Part shown: positions 27,234 to 36,368 of the stretch, piece after piece | Layout: the number at the start of each line of letters is the position of its first letter | How positions within the stretch are numbered: position 1 is the first letter of the stretch | NCBI GenBank assembly: GCA_050789445.1 | Contig: JAILXR010000001.1 | Span: forward strand, 248,001 to 312,000 | Source: JAWSVE01 sp050789445 | Lineage (GTDB): Bacteria; Pseudomonadota; Gammaproteobacteria; Pseudomonadales; Cellvibrionaceae | Length of the DNA: 64,000 bases | Direction: 5' to 3' | Position numbers and translations under genes: made by a program | Notes under the pieces: generated by a model | Told to the model about the DNA's origin: nothing | The model's input: only the letters and a program-made list of their open reading frames with translations | Databases searched by the model: none

Positions 27234-28163
27234 ATGACCACACGCTATGACTGGCCTAAGAAGACGGCTGAAAACAAAAATATACATCTAGAGGATATGT
27301 TAAATGCGGGGGCTGATGCGTTTGAAGCTGCTGATATTTATTTTGGGCATGGGACGGATAACCCTTGGGATGAAGCGGTTTATCTCGCACTACATGTCTT
27401 AAAGTTGCCGATGTCTGTCGATCAGTCAGCTTTAAGCTTAATGCTTGACGATCTGCAAGTTGAAGAGATGATTTCTTTATTTGAACGACGGATTGATGAA
27501 AGAATTCCGGCGCCTTATTTAACCGGTAAGGCGTATTTTGCCGGTTTAGAGTTTTCGGTCAATACCGATGTTCTCGTACCTCGTTCTCCATTAGGAGAAT
27601 TAATTCAACAGCAATTTTCGCCTTGGTTGTTGGGGAGCCCCAAAACCATTTTAGATTTGTGTACTGGTTCGGGTTGTATTGGGATTGCGGCGGCAAAGGC
27701 GTTTCCTGAATCTAACGTTGACTTGAGTGATATCTCGCGAGCGGCCTTGGTGGTCGCTGAGCATAATATTTTAGCTCATGATCTGTTAGATCGAGTGCAC
27801 TGTGTTGAAGGTGATATGTTTTCGGGCGTTAAAGGTAAGGAGTACGATTTAATTTTATGCAATCCGCCTTACGTTGATCTCGAAGATTTAGCGAATATGC
27901 CGGCGGAATTTCATGCAGAGCCGGAGATTGCTTTAGGAAGCGGAGATGATGGTTTAGACTTTTGTCGCCGCTTTTTACGGGAAGCTCCCAGTTATTTATC
28001 GAGTACTGGCTGCATTATTGTAGAAGTTGGCAATAGTGGCGAAGCGCTTGAGAAGGCGTTTCCGACTGTACCTTTCACTTGGATCGAGTTTGAAAATGGC
28101 GGTCATGGCGTATTTGTTATGACTGCGAGAGAATTGTTTGAGTATGGTGAGGCGTTTGAGTAG
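27234..28163 (+). CDS. prmB: Ribosomal protein L3 N5-glutamine methyltransferase
   Basis: 309 residues. SAM-binding motif I is DLCTGSGCIGIAAAKAFP, and the catalytic NPPY motif is NPPYVD, which positions the glutamine amide. PrmB methylates Gln150 of ribosomal protein L3; PrmC is the close relative that acts on release factors. Length, the N-terminal helical domain and the location before aroC (conserved in many gammaproteobacteria) support PrmB. Confidence 0.93.
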   Translation: MTTRYDWPKKTAENKNIHLEDMLNAGADAFEAADIYFGHGTDNPWDEAVYLALHVLKLPMSVDQSALSLMLDDLQVEEMISLFERRIDERIPAPYLTGKAYFAGLEFSVNTDVLVPRSPLGELIQQQFSPWLLGSPKTILDLCTGSGCIGIAAAKAFPESNVDLSDISRAALVVAEHNILAHDLLDRVHCVEGDMFSGVKGKEYDLILCNPPYVDLEDLANMPAEFHAEPEIALGSGDDGLDFCRRFLREAPSYLSSTGCIIVEVGNSGEALEKAFPTVPFTWIEFENGGHGVFVMTARELFEYGEAFE

Positions 28164-28220
28164 CTTCATTTCAGAATCTCTTTAATTTTGATTATCCAAG
28201 ATAATGGTATACTGCGCGAC

Positions 28221-28271
28221 ACGATTTACCCGAAGCTACGATTTACCTAAAGTTACGATTTACCTAAAGTT
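28221..28271 (+). repeat. Tandem repeat of a 17-base unit, three copies
   Basis: Three head-to-tail copies of a unit beginning ACGATTTACC (28221-28237, 28238-28254, 28255-28271). Copies two and three are identical; copy one differs at two positions. It lies in the prmB-aroC gap, 62 bases before the aroC ATG. It may be replication slippage or an iterated binding site. Confidence 0.85.
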
Positions 28272-28332
28272 ACATTGATAGCAGACCAAAAATATACAGA
28301 TAGCAGATAACAAATAGAAAGCAGAGAGCACT

Positions 28333-29436
28333 ATGGCTGGAAATACAATCGGCAAATTATTTACCGTCACAACCTTTGGTGAAAGCCATGGTATTGCATT
28401 AGGTTGCATTATTGATGGTTGCCCTCCTGGAATGGAGTTGAACGAAGAAGATATTCAAATTGATTTAGACCGACGTAAGCCAGGTCAATCTCGTTTTACA
28501 ACACAGCGGCGAGAATCGGATACGGTCAAAATTTTATCGGGTGTGTTCGAAGGTAAAACAACGGGAACACCGATCGGAATGATCATTGAAAATACAGATC
28601 AGAGATCAAAAGATTACGGTAATATTAAAGATACCTTTCGACCTGCCCATGCAGATTATACTTATCAACATAAATATGGCATTCGTGATTATCGCGGAGG
28701 CGGCCGTTCTTCTGCGCGCGAAACTGCAATGCGAGTTGCGGCGGGAGCCGTTGCTAAAAAATATTTACGCGAAACGTGTGGTGTTGAAGTGAGAGGCTAC
28801 CTTTCGCAACTTGGTCCAATAAAAATTGAAGAAAAGAATTTTGACTGGGATGAAATTCCAAACAATCCTTTTTTCTGTCCGGACAAAACAAAAGTGACAG
28901 AGATGGAAACCTATATGTCGGAATTATCGAAAGAAGGTAATTCTATAGGCGCAAAAATTTCTGTTGTTGCGACAGGCATGCCTGTGGGATTAGGAGAACC
29001 TGTTTTCGATCGTTTAGATGCAGAGTTAGCTCATGGTTTGATGAGTATCAATGCAGTGAAAGGCGTAGAAATTGGAGCGGGCTTTGATTGTATAGAACAA
29101 AAAGGAACGGAGCATCGCGACGAAATTACGAAAAACGGTTTTACCAGTAATCAAGCCGGCGGCGTTTTAGGTGGAATTTCTACAGGCCAGGATATAGTGG
29201 CGAGTATAGCGTTAAAACCAACGTCAAGTTTACGCTTACCAGGAAATAGTATTGACAGTAATGGCAACCCGATTGAAGTGGTGACTAAAGGTCGTCATGA
29301 TCCATGTGTTGGTATTCGAGCAACACCTATCGCAGAAGCAATGATGGCGATTACGTTGCTGGACCATTTGTTACGACATCGTGGGCAAAACCACGATGTG
29401 AAACCGACCATCCCTGTAATACCAGCGCATACTTAG
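28333..29436 (+). CDS. aroC: Chorismate synthase
   Basis: 367 residues. It converts 5-enolpyruvylshikimate 3-phosphate to chorismate using reduced FMN, the last step of the shikimate pathway. Signatures are GESHGIALGCIIDGCPPG near the start, YRGGGRSSARETA in the middle and the C-terminal GRHDPCVGIRATPIAEAM. The start is preceded by AGAGAG. A terminator follows within 30 bases. A tandem repeat lies upstream. Confidence 0.98.
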   Translation: MAGNTIGKLFTVTTFGESHGIALGCIIDGCPPGMELNEEDIQIDLDRRKPGQSRFTTQRRESDTVKILSGVFEGKTTGTPIGMIIENTDQRSKDYGNIKDTFRPAHADYTYQHKYGIRDYRGGGRSSARETAMRVAAGAVAKKYLRETCGVEVRGYLSQLGPIKIEEKNFDWDEIPNNPFFCPDKTKVTEMETYMSELSKEGNSIGAKISVVATGMPVGLGEPVFDRLDAELAHGLMSINAVKGVEIGAGFDCIEQKGTEHRDEITKNGFTSNQAGGVLGGISTGQDIVASIALKPTSSLRLPGNSIDSNGNPIEVVTKGRHDPCVGIRATPIAEAMMAITLLDHLLRHRGQNHDVKPTIPVIPAHT

Positions 29437-29460
29437 CTTTTAATTTTAAATAGTTTAATA

Positions 29461-29495
29461 AAAAAACCGCAATCAGTACTGGTTGCGGTTTTTTT
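29461..29495. terminator. Bidirectional terminator after aroC
   Basis: ACCGCAA (29466-29472) pairs with TTGCGGT (29483-29489), with an A run before and a T run after. It can end aroC and the convergent rhombosortase gene. A near-copy occurs at 35254-35285. Confidence 0.9.
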
Positions 29496-29563
29496 ATGTC
29501 GGCATTCAATATTGAACTGTTTTTATTACTACTACTGTAATTAGATTGTAAAAATCATACGTG

Positions 29564-30259
29564 TTAATGATCATCGCTGGAGTTAATAGAAGTGAATAGA
29601 TATATCCCGCCGGCAATAAATCCGCCAAATGCTCCCCATAAATGTGAGTCGATGATGACAGAGCTTTCAATGAACTGTTCTATAAGCGAGTTGGAGGAAA
29701 GAAATTGTTCGTTCAGTAATTTTATACTGATACCAATAATGCCTATGGCGGATAATGTACTGTGTTGGCGTATAGAAGCAATACAAAAAGCTATAAATAT
29801 ACCGTGCAGAGCACCTGATAAGCCAACGTAGTGTTTTACGTTCGGGCTTAAAAAAAAGAGTAGGGCAGTGGTGCTGATTACTGAAATCAATAAAAATAAT
29901 AATTCCCAACGTTTCGTGAACTCACCCCAAAATATAAACCAGATGCCAATTATTCCTGCTAAATTGAGAGCAAGGTGTTTCCAATTCAGTTGTAAAAAAT
30001 TCGCAGTAATTATTCGCCACCACTCTCCCTGCTCTATAGCAGTTCTATCAAATGCGAGGACGGAATCGAGGTGTTGATTTGCTGCCGCTAGTGCGAGACA
30101 TGTTATCGCGAGCATTAAGGGGATAATGGATTTTTGTAAACTGGATGAGGTTGGGATAATAGGCACGTTGATTCTTGAGGATTTAAAATAGCGTTGGAGG
30201 TGACTCACAGCATACTGCAGGGGCTCAGGTGTTACCAGTGATGTCGTCAGTAACGGCAC
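29564..30259 (-). CDS. Rhombosortase (rhomboid-family intramembrane serine protease)
   Basis: 231 residues from a GTG; start uncertain because a terminator hairpin lies just upstream and an ATG exists at 30115. About six membrane helices. Catalytic Ser148 is in YVGLSGALHG and His206 in DSHLWGAFGG; His95 lies in LNWKHLALN. The GLSG[AV]LHG form and the short HLWGA segment mark the rhombosortase branch, which is thought to cleave proteins with a C-terminal GlyGly-CTERM signal. The next gene upstream encodes a protein with exactly that signal. The usual assignment of this family to that substrate class is from published comparative genomics. Confidence 0.9.
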   Translation of the reverse strand: MPLLTTSLVTPEPLQYAVSHLQRYFKSSRINVPIIPTSSSLQKSIIPLMLAITCLALAAANQHLDSVLAFDRTAIEQGEWWRIITANFLQLNWKHLALNLAGIIGIWFIFWGEFTKRWELLFLLISVISTTALLFFLSPNVKHYVGLSGALHGIFIAFCIASIRQHSTLSAIGIIGISIKLLNEQFLSSNSLIEQFIESSVIIDSHLWGAFGGFIAGGIYLFTSINSSDDH

Positions 30260-30274
30260 AAGTAAAGATTGCTA

Positions 30275-30302
30275 ATATAAAAAAGGGAAGCCGAAGCTTC
30301 CC
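30275..30302 (-). terminator. Intrinsic terminator between the di-haem gene and the rhombosortase gene
   Basis: Read on the minus strand: GGGAAGC, TTCG loop, GCTTCCC, then six T and an AT-rich run. It would stop transcripts of the 1469-residue gene before the rhombosortase gene, so the protease is either read through or has its own promoter. Confidence 0.85.
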
Positions 30303-30358
30303 TAAAATCTCAACGTAAATAATCTGAGTTGAACGGTTGTGACGCTAAAGTTGAAAAA

Positions 30359-33300
30359 CTAGCGACGCAATAAACGTCGTCTAATTAAACCCATTCCTAA
30401 TGCGAGGAAAATTAGTAAACCCATAGCACCACCACCACTTGAATCGACCTCGTCATTTTCAGGTTCTGGTTCGATAACATCTTCAGTTTCAGTTTCAGTT
30501 TCAGTTTCAGGCTCAGGTTCAGTACTGCCAGTATCTCCGTCACCTGTATTGTCATCATCACTGTTCTCGATAGGACCTAGCACTATAGCTTCATCATCCT
30601 CAGGTGCACTGTTGCTATCAATTTGTTGCAAAAATGAAACTAAATCATTTTGCTCCGCAACATTTAATTTACTGGCACGTGTATGGGAATCGGCAGTAGT
30701 AAATTGTGCGGGGTCGGTGATGGTGATGTCGTCGATGACAACAGTCGCGTTCGGCCCACCAGCAACTTCGAGCGAGATGGAGTCGTTGCCAGCAGACATA
30801 TCCAGTTCTACCTTCATTTCTCTAAAATGAATATCCAACCCGTTCTGCTGAGGAAGTGATGTTAGTAATAGCGGACTATTTTCAGCGGAAGTTCCAGAAA
30901 CCTTGATGGATGCACCACCACCGGTTGAAGCATACCGGAAAGAAACCAGCCCTTTACCTGCGCTAGGCATAGAATGGTTTATCGTGATTTTTTCCGAGTT
31001 ACTGAGCCTTACCGCTGCGCCATGACGAAAATAAGAATAGCTTGGGTCGGCTGGGACGAGTACGCCATTGTGGTTCGCATCTTCAGCTTGGTACACAGTT
31101 CCACCTGCTGCCAAAAATACATCGGCAATATCAACAGCAGAGCCGTCGTGTAAATAAGGCGCCGTTTCAAATAATCCTAGAAGAGAAGGCGTTTTGACTC
31201 CTTCAAATGCAGCACCCAGTCGTTGTCCAGAATATTCTCGATAAGTACCAACATCATGGCGAATACCATCCGTAAACGCTTTTCCTCGGTGACAATCCAC
31301 ACAGCCTTGTTGTTCAAACAGTGCAGCGCCACGAGAAGCAGCCGTTGTTAATGTGCCATTGTTATTTCTATAAGGGCTTTTGGGTAATGACTCTTTTCCA
31401 AGACTGTCTACGTAGGCTGCAAGGTTATCGAGCTCTTGGCTTAATCCTGCTTTCGGTGCGCCGAGTGGATCACGCGTCGCATTGAAATCGTCATCAGTTA
31501 AAAAACCGGAACCAAGAAAACGTAGGCGAATATCATTTTCGAAATCGTGAGTCTCATCAAAATTACCTGTCCAGTGAACGTTACCAAAACGCGTTCCTGA
31601 GCGACCTTTTAACGAAATGTTGTTTCGTAGTCCTTCACCACGACCGGTGAAATCATACGTGCGACCATCTTGACCGCCATCGCTATGACAAGTAGCACAA
31701 CTTAGATAACCTTCAGCGCTCATTTTGCCATTAAATTGCGAGCCATTTTGAACACCGACCACTGCGTTATAGAATAATTGTTTACCTGTTAAAACGGAGG
31801 GCGTTAATTTTTCATTACTCACAGTGTCAATTGAAACAATCGCAGGATTAATACTACCGCTACTAATAAAGCCCGTAACATCAATTGCACTTAATGAACG
31901 ACCCATAAAGTTTTTGGCGTACAGCTTATTGCTATTGGCATCCATATAAACAGCTTGTGGAGCAAGTCCCACTGCGAACTGTGCATCAAGTGTTAAGCCG
32001 TCGTCGTTCACTCGTAAGGCAAACACTTCATTACGTCCTTGCATCGCCACAAATAAATGGTTTCCCGTCGGCGAGAAAGTTAATGCTGCAGGCGAGTCTG
32101 CATTATCGAAGTCAAATTGCTGTGCGGTTAATTCATTGCCGCTGCTTAAATCAATAACGCTAGCAAAAGTACGAACTGTATTGTCATCGTCTAAGTCTTC
32201 ACCGTTATTCAGTAGACCTCGATCAACGTTGTCTTTTTTACCGACAACATAGGCTCGCGTTGAATTTTTATTAATGATGACGCTGGAAACATAGTTTGGA
32301 ATACCACGTCCGTTTTCTAGCGAATCATTTTGTAAATGTTTATGTAAAGGAATAGTGCGGCTAAGTGTCCACTGGTTCGTATTCACTTGCCAGACTTCGC
32401 CCCAATTCTCTCCGGAGATAAATCGCGTAACGAGTAATGTGTTTCCATCGTTTGATAAAGCAAGTGCTCTTGCTGTTGGTGCTAATGGTATACGACCATT
32501 TTCTTGGCGAGTTTGGGTGTTGATACGAACGACTTCACCGCTACCATACAGACTGACATAAGCTTCATTTTTTGAAGGATGCATCACAATACCAAATGGC
32601 GAACTGCCATAACCGGTATCGACAAAGCCAATGTTTTGCCCGTTGCTATCCAAGACTTCGATGACATCGCCAGAGTGCAGCGTGACCCAAATGTTGCCGC
32701 TGTTATCTATTGCAATAGCGCGAGGATCTTCACCGACGGCATATTCACCGACAACTTGTTGAGTTGCTGCATTGATTTTTGTAATCGTGTCGTTATCGGG
32801 ATTAACCGTCCAGATAACTCCATTTGTATCATCGTAAGCGATTTGCGAACTTGTTAGATCCTGAGCGACTAATGAAGTGTTCGTGACAACGGAAAACGTT
32901 TCCGCTTGAGTTGCGGTATCGCCACTGCTATCACGTACCTGAATGGTGACTGCATTACTTCCTAGGTTGTTGAACGCAATATTGAATTGATTGTTCGCTG
33001 TCCAGTTGCCATATGGCGCGTTGCCTAGGCGAGAACGATACTCCAAAGTATCTCCATCAGCGTCACTTGCATTAACTGTTAGTGTTGCAGTATCACCCAA
33101 CACAATTGATCCGCTTGGACGATCCACATCTACGATGACAGGAGGCTGGTTTACTGGGGGAGGAGGCGGTGGTGGAGGATTGTTGCCGCCTGCCACTGTA
33201 GCGCCTGTTGAAAAGCGAAATGAGTAGGGTTGCATCGTGTTATTGGCTGCATCCTTAATTCCGCTCAAGAATTGCATTTCGTAGGTCGTATTCGCTTCAA

Positions 33301-34768
33301 GGTCTTGTAACGGATTAACTGTCAGCATACCCGTGTGCGATAAGACATAATCAATGGCGACTTCACCTCCGCCGTTATTGATTTTCATTAGTCGAATAGT
33401 TTGGCCTGCGACGATTGTTTTTGAACGCAAGGTTTCGGGGATAGTGAAGCTTAGCGGAGCCATCACGGGGTAATTGGTTTGGTTTGGTTTTGGAATATGG
33501 TAAGAAACATAGGGAGGATTGGTATCACGCTGGCTATCGTGGATCCAAATTCCCATCCCAGCACCGTTTTTGCCTGTTGGCCACCACCATTTAGCATTGG
33601 CTCCGCCGGTTACTACTAGATTGCCTATCGGGCGAGCGTATTGGCTAGTATCGACATAATGTTGCGAGCCATCACTATTTTGGCCAAATTCATCGAGAAA
33701 GATATCTTGCTCGCAGGTCTCAATATTGACTTTGTGCATACCGGCAAAAACAAATTTGTCTTGAAAGTTAACATACATAGGATCAGAGTGTTGAGGCATG
33801 GGCGTGCCGTTGGCTGCGTGCTTCGGATCTTTAACAAAAAAATCACATTGCAATTTTAAGTTGGAAGGATCAGAAAAATCGACAACTTGAATACCTGGGT
33901 TTTCTCCGCGACGAGCAAAAACTAAATAATTGCCAGACACTTCGGCCCAGTATCCGCCAAGTCCATAAACGGGTGCTTTTTTTACTATCTTCCTTTGCGT
34001 AGAATCCCACACATCATAAAGAAGGGTTGGATGCGTATCTGGCATTTTTAGTACATCGAGCAAACGTGGATTAGAGGGGTCAGAAATATCGTAGGCAGCT
34101 ACCCCCGTTAATGATTGATCCGATGCATACAGCATTATGTTGCCCATAAAAATTGGCATGCCAATAACGCCTGTCGTTCCTAGGTGATCCCATTGTGCTG
34201 TTTGCTGCCCATCAAGTTGCAGAGAAGCTAGCCCTTCAACAACTCCATAACTCCACCAAACTCTGGCAGACCAAGGTCGCATCATGCCGCCCTTTTCGGG
34301 ATTGCCGTCAATACCACTCCACGGTGCCATAACGAGTGATCCATCAGCATTTAAGCGAATCGCGTTATTAGATGGCGCACGATTAGGGGAATCGGAATTC
34401 CTTATATAGGGATTAATTAGAATTTCATTTTCACGCTTGATCAGCCCGTGAGCATTAAATGGATGAGTCGTCCGACCAAAGCGGGCTACTTCAACAGGGT
34501 TGCTTGGGTTGCTGATATCCCACGCACGAATAATAAAGTCGCTACCCGCAGGGCTCGATGGGACTTCGGGTACGGTAATAACATAATCACCTAGGGTTTC
34601 TATGATGGCTAATCGTCCCATTTCCGGAGCGGCATGTTTTAGTAAGTCTCCCTCTTGAGCAGCAGAATAGTTAACGTTTGGTAGTGTTTGGGTTAGTCCT
34701 GTTATTGGAAATAACATAACAGCGCTGGAGACAAGGCAGCTTAGTAATTTGATATAAGGAAAACGCAC
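30359..34768 (-). CDS. Multidomain di-haem cytochrome / beta-propeller exoprotein with GlyGly-CTERM signal
   Basis: 1469 residues. Signal peptide (1-26), then a LVIVD-like beta-propeller region (about 50-410), an Ig-like Big_5 segment (about 418-522), a Pro8 linker (531-538), a cadherin-like domain (about 541-628), and a YVTN-type propeller (about 635-965). A di-haem peroxidase-like part follows, with CATCH (1024-1028) and CVDCH (1156-1160). A CBM6/35-like segment (about 1224-1355) is inserted before its last helices. An acidic linker with Glu-Thr repeats precedes SSGGGAMG (1443-1450), a membrane helix and RRRLLRR, which is the GlyGly-CTERM signal. The GTG start has GAGGG seven bases upstream. 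Likely periplasmic or surface-exposed; electron-transfer substrate unknown. Confidence 0.88.
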   Translation of the reverse strand: MRFPYIKLLSCLVSSAVMLFPITGLTQTLPNVNYSAAQEGDLLKHAAPEMGRLAIIETLGDYVITVPEVPSSPAGSDFIIRAWDISNPSNPVEVARFGRTTHPFNAHGLIKRENEILINPYIRNSDSPNRAPSNNAIRLNADGSLVMAPWSGIDGNPEKGGMMRPWSARVWWSYGVVEGLASLQLDGQQTAQWDHLGTTGVIGMPIFMGNIMLYASDQSLTGVAAYDISDPSNPRLLDVLKMPDTHPTLLYDVWDSTQRKIVKKAPVYGLGGYWAEVSGNYLVFARRGENPGIQVVDFSDPSNLKLQCDFFVKDPKHAANGTPMPQHSDPMYVNFQDKFVFAGMHKVNIETCEQDIFLDEFGQNSDGSQHYVDTSQYARPIGNLVVTGGANAKWWWPTGKNGAGMGIWIHDSQRDTNPPYVSYHIPKPNQTNYPVMAPLSFTIPETLRSKTIVAGQTIRLMKINNGGGEVAIDYVLSHTGMLTVNPLQDLEANTTYEMQFLSGIKDAANNTMQPYSFRFSTGATVAGGNNPPPPPPPPVNQPPVIVDVDRPSGSIVLGDTATLTVNASDADGDTLEYRSRLGNAPYGNWTANNQFNIAFNNLGSNAVTIQVRDSSGDTATQAETFSVVTNTSLVAQDLTSSQIAYDDTNGVIWTVNPDNDTITKINAATQQVVGEYAVGEDPRAIAIDNSGNIWVTLHSGDVIEVLDSNGQNIGFVDTGYGSSPFGIVMHPSKNEAYVSLYGSGEVVRINTQTRQENGRIPLAPTARALALSNDGNTLLVTRFISGENWGEVWQVNTNQWTLSRTIPLHKHLQNDSLENGRGIPNYVSSVIINKNSTRAYVVGKKDNVDRGLLNNGEDLDDDNTVRTFASVIDLSSGNELTAQQFDFDNADSPAALTFSPTGNHLFVAMQGRNEVFALRVNDDGLTLDAQFAVGLAPQAVYMDANSNKLYAKNFMGRSLSAIDVTGFISSGSINPAIVSIDTVSNEKLTPSVLTGKQLFYNAVVGVQNGSQFNGKMSAEGYLSCATCHSDGGQDGRTYDFTGRGEGLRNNISLKGRSGTRFGNVHWTGNFDETHDFENDIRLRFLGSGFLTDDDFNATRDPLGAPKAGLSQELDNLAAYVDSLGKESLPKSPYRNNNGTLTTAASRGAALFEQQGCVDCHRGKAFTDGIRHDVGTYREYSGQRLGAAFEGVKTPSLLGLFETAPYLHDGSAVDIADVFLAAGGTVYQAEDANHNGVLVPADPSYSYFRHGAAVRLSNSEKITINHSMPSAGKGLVSFRYASTGGGASIKVSGTSAENSPLLLTSLPQQNGLDIHFREMKVELDMSAGNDSISLEVAGGPNATVVIDDITITDPAQFTTADSHTRASKLNVAEQNDLVSFLQQIDSNSAPEDDEAIVLGPIENSDDDNTGDGDTGSTEPEPETETETETEDVIEPEPENDEVDSSGGGAMGLLIFLALGMGLIRRRLLRR
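30482..30523. repeat. Six-base microsatellite inside the di-haem protein gene
   Basis: TTCAGT is repeated four times perfectly and then imperfectly up to 30523. It encodes alternating Glu-Thr and Glu-Pro residues in the linker before the sorting signal. Because the unit is six bases, copy changes alter linker length and keep the frame. Confidence 0.85.
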
Positions 34769-35253
34769 GGAACAACCCTCAATTTTTTATAATAGTGAAA
34801 AATGGAATGGTCTAAGAAGAAATTAGGGGAGGATTATAGCTAGCAGGCCATACAAATTCGGTGATGGCTTTAACATAAATGAGTGGAGATAATTAAAAAG
34901 CTCACTGTTTAAGATTTTTTACCAGGACTTTACTGAGTAGTAAATTTTTATTGGTGAGTTTTTTCAAGAGATATTTCTATTTGTTTTTGTGAAGTGAAAC
35001 AATTTAATGATCAATGCTAAATGAAAAAGGTGTATTTCGTAGTGTATTTATAATTACGGCTTTTTATCGACGTCAAACTAAATTATTAGTCGTAATGCTC
35101 AAGATAATTAGCATTGATGTTGCTGGGAATTGTAAAATGTTTCTTTTGTTAGGAGCAGCAGAATACAGCGTAAACATTTGTTCGTATTTATACGGCTTAT
35201 TTGACTAGATCAATTTCTATTATTAATGCGAGCTTATGTTGTGTTGATTATTT
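34769..35253. other. AT-rich intergenic region with no supported gene
   Basis: About 485 bases upstream of the di-haem gene. A 64-codon frame at 35014-35208 has an ATG but no ribosome-binding site and a chance-like composition, so it is not called. The region should contain the promoter of the di-haem gene. I see no convincing promoter or operator by eye. Confidence 0.4.
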
Positions 35254-35285
35254 AAAAACCGCGACCATTACTGGTTGCGGTTTTT
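35254..35285. terminator. Terminator hairpin downstream of the outer-membrane protein gene
   Basis: AAAAACCGC, an imperfect inner stem (ACC/GGT), then GCGG and five T. It resembles the hairpin after aroC at 29461-29495: 23 of 26 aligned bases agree. It lies about 55 bases past the end of the minus-strand outer-membrane gene. Confidence 0.8.
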
Positions 35286-35341
35286 GGATTCTATAAAACT
35301 ATAAATAAAAATTATTTAATTTTGGATGATTATATCCACCA

Positions 35342-36103
35342 TTAAAAATGTAAATTAAACGAAGCGTAGGCTCCAGAAAGATCTATGTTTGCATCAATGT
35401 CGCTGACGTCATCTAATTCTAATTTCATGCTTTTGAGCCCAACTTCAAAACCCATATCTAAAACCCAGCCATCAGAGAGATATCCAACGCCTGCTTGAAG
35501 TTCCTTCAAAGTATTGCCATCGTAGCTAATAAAATTACCAATAGCAGTCACGTAAAAACCAGTAAACGGTAAATCAACTTGGCCTTTTAGATAAGCCATT
35601 GGAATTGTTTCGTCGATGGTTTGTGTCACGGAGCCTGAAGAAGTACTACTGACATGAAGTGAGCCGTCAAATTTTCGAATCGTTAAACCTAAATCTGCTG
35701 TGATCCAGTTATCTAAAATTTCATAATAAAGAGTGGCGTCGGTATGGCTAAGATCAAAATCAGAAGTGACATCATCTGATACGCTATACGTTGTACCGTC
35801 GAGGACAAAACTTTGTGTTAGCGTTGAGCTTTCAGATAAGTTGATATCATTCACCTGTATGCGAATGTTTGGGATGATAGGAACTGGGTGCTCAAGAGCG
35901 ACATAGTAAAAAGTATTTTGTTCGTCGCTCAAGCCCAAATCTTCAAGATCGGCACTAAGTTGGCCGGTATCACCAATGTCTCCGGAAAAATCAGTTTTCC
36001 AAACGCCGGCACCTGCGTAGATTCCTAAAATAGTATCAGCTGATACCAATGGAGCTGCAGTTAAAAGGCCAGCAAGGCCAAGCATGGTTAATGATTTTTT
36101 CAT
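35342..36103 (-). CDS. Outer-membrane beta-barrel protein (TIGR04219-like)
   Basis: 253 residues. Signal peptide (about 1-22, ending LVSA). The mature part begins with ILGIYAGAGVW and alternates polar and hydrophobic residues as in a barrel. The C-terminal residue is Phe (ASFNLHF), the usual outer-membrane assembly signal. The length, the early GIYAGAGVWxxxFSGDIG pattern and the FYYVALEHPVPIIPN segment match the TIGR04219 family of unknown function. Stands alone with its own terminator. Confidence 0.85.
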   Translation of the reverse strand: MKKSLTMLGLAGLLTAAPLVSADTILGIYAGAGVWKTDFSGDIGDTGQLSADLEDLGLSDEQNTFYYVALEHPVPIIPNIRIQVNDINLSESSTLTQSFVLDGTTYSVSDDVTSDFDLSHTDATLYYEILDNWITADLGLTIRKFDGSLHVSSTSSGSVTQTIDETIPMAYLKGQVDLPFTGFYVTAIGNFISYDGNTLKELQAGVGYLSDGWVLDMGFEVGLKSMKLELDDVSDIDANIDLSGAYASFNLHF

Positions 36104-36368
36104 TGTATTGCTCTCTTTAGTTTTAAATTTCGGTTAACTTTACGTTAGTCGCTTTGAAATGGCGCTCTAATTTTTATCATATGACGTCAGTCACATTGAC
36201 CATTCTATTTAGTCCCTAGCTTAGGGGCGGCGTCTTAATGAGTATGGCTTATTTACTTTAAATATCAAAAGCTGAGGCTAAACATTTTTATTTCAAACAA
36301 TGTATCAAAAAATGAATTAGATTAACTATCGACTTAGCTTAACTCTCGATGGTACTAATTTTATAAAT

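Noticed and set aside
35014..35208. A 64-codon plus-strand frame upstream of the outer-membrane gene
   Set aside because: The composition looks like chance and there is no ribosome-binding site.
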